This document shows, piece after piece, positions 6,207 through 6,396 of a stretch of 6,396 bases of DNA. Source of the stretch: Deltaproteobacteria bacterium. Lineage in GTDB: Bacteria; Desulfobacterota; Desulfobaccia; Desulfobaccales; 0-14-0-80-60-11. The notes under the pieces were generated by a model that searched no databases, had not been told where the DNA came from, and saw only the letters and a program-made list of their open reading frames with translations. The position numbers and the translations under genes are program-made. Within the stretch, counting starts at the first letter, position 1. Each line of letters starts with the position of its first letter. The stretch lies in NCBI GenBank assembly GCA_023381945.1, contig JAMCQY010000254.1, forward strand, positions 1-6,396, written 5' to 3'.

Positions 6207-6396
6207 TCAAAACCAACTTTCACTCAAATCCTGCCATGAAGGATTTAATGACTCAATGAGCGCGATTTTCTTCTTTCTCAGCCAACCTTTTATCTGTTTT
6301 TCACGGCTAATTGCCTCGACTACATCATTTGTCTCTTCATAATAAAGCAATCTATTAACATTGTATTTCTTGGTAAATCCATTAATTAATGAGTAT
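6207..6396 (-). CDS. GIY-YIG family endonuclease, C-terminal part (cut by window edge)
   Basis: Reading the - strand from the window edge gives an uninterrupted 62-residue C-terminus ending at TGA (6209-6207). It begins YSLINGFTKKYNVNRLLYY, then EETNDVVEAISREKQIKGW, and ends LIESLNPSWQDLSESWF. This is the typical second half of the small stand-alone GIY-YIG nucleases (about 85-100 residues): FT..Y...L.YYE, then A..REKQIK.W.R..K, with the family's metal-binding Glu in REKQIK, then the NP.W.DL ending. The GIY and YIG strands themselves lie beyond the window. Their cellular role is not settled. The coding region is clearly A+T-richer than the trehalose genes, which fits recent transfer. It is read in the same direction as the trehalose operon but is separated from it by the repeat at 6110-6180 and about 100 further bases, so it is probably not in the same operon. 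Confidence 0.85.
   Translation of the reverse strand, partial: YSLINGFTKKYNVNRLLYYEETNDVVEAISREKQIKGWLRKKKIALIESLNPSWQDLSESWF

Overview
The window looks like chromosomal DNA from a Gram-negative, GC-rich bacterium, most likely a sulfate-reducing or syntrophic member of the Desulfobacterota (old Deltaproteobacteria). This is an inference. It rests on a two-TM small protein paired with a TauE/SafE sulfite-type exporter, a UspA-type sequence just downstream, strong Shine-Dalgarno sites, frequent GTG/TTG starts, and several families of short palindromic repeats in the spacers. No rRNA, tRNA, CRISPR array or complete insertion sequence was seen.

Left part (1-1860, + strand): a small two-helix membrane protein of unknown function (88-399) precedes a 358-residue TSUP/TauE-SafE permease (467-1543). 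A long perfect hairpin (1611-1648) probably ends this unit. After it come a REP-like palindrome and the first ~35 codons of a universal stress protein (1729-1860). The Usp reading frame breaks down and stops beside a second palindrome (1868-1893), so it is a pseudogene remnant.

Middle and right part (2029-6005, - strand): a translationally coupled two-gene operon for trehalose metabolism. The first gene (6005 down to 4434) fuses a beta-phosphoglucomutase-like HAD domain to a trehalose-6-phosphate phosphatase (OtsB) domain. The second (4437 down to 2029) is a glycoside hydrolase family 65 protein. The two overlap by four bases (GTGA). Together they would turn trehalose-6-phosphate into trehalose, split trehalose to glucose and beta-glucose-1-phosphate, and isomerise the latter to glucose-6-phosphate. 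The same three domains, in the same order and at almost the same total length (523 + 802 = 1325 residues), form the single mycobacterial protein Rv2006/OtsB1 (about 1327 residues, from memory). This window therefore carries what looks like a split version of that protein, with both HAD active sites intact.

Right edge (6006-6396): the 5' flank of the trehalose operon, a 71-bp imperfect palindromic interspersed repeat (6110-6180), and the 3' end of an A+T-rich gene for a small GIY-YIG endonuclease on the - strand, cut off by the window edge.

The most interesting items are the split trehalose module, the unnamed partner protein of the exporter, and the Usp remnant lying among palindromic repeats.
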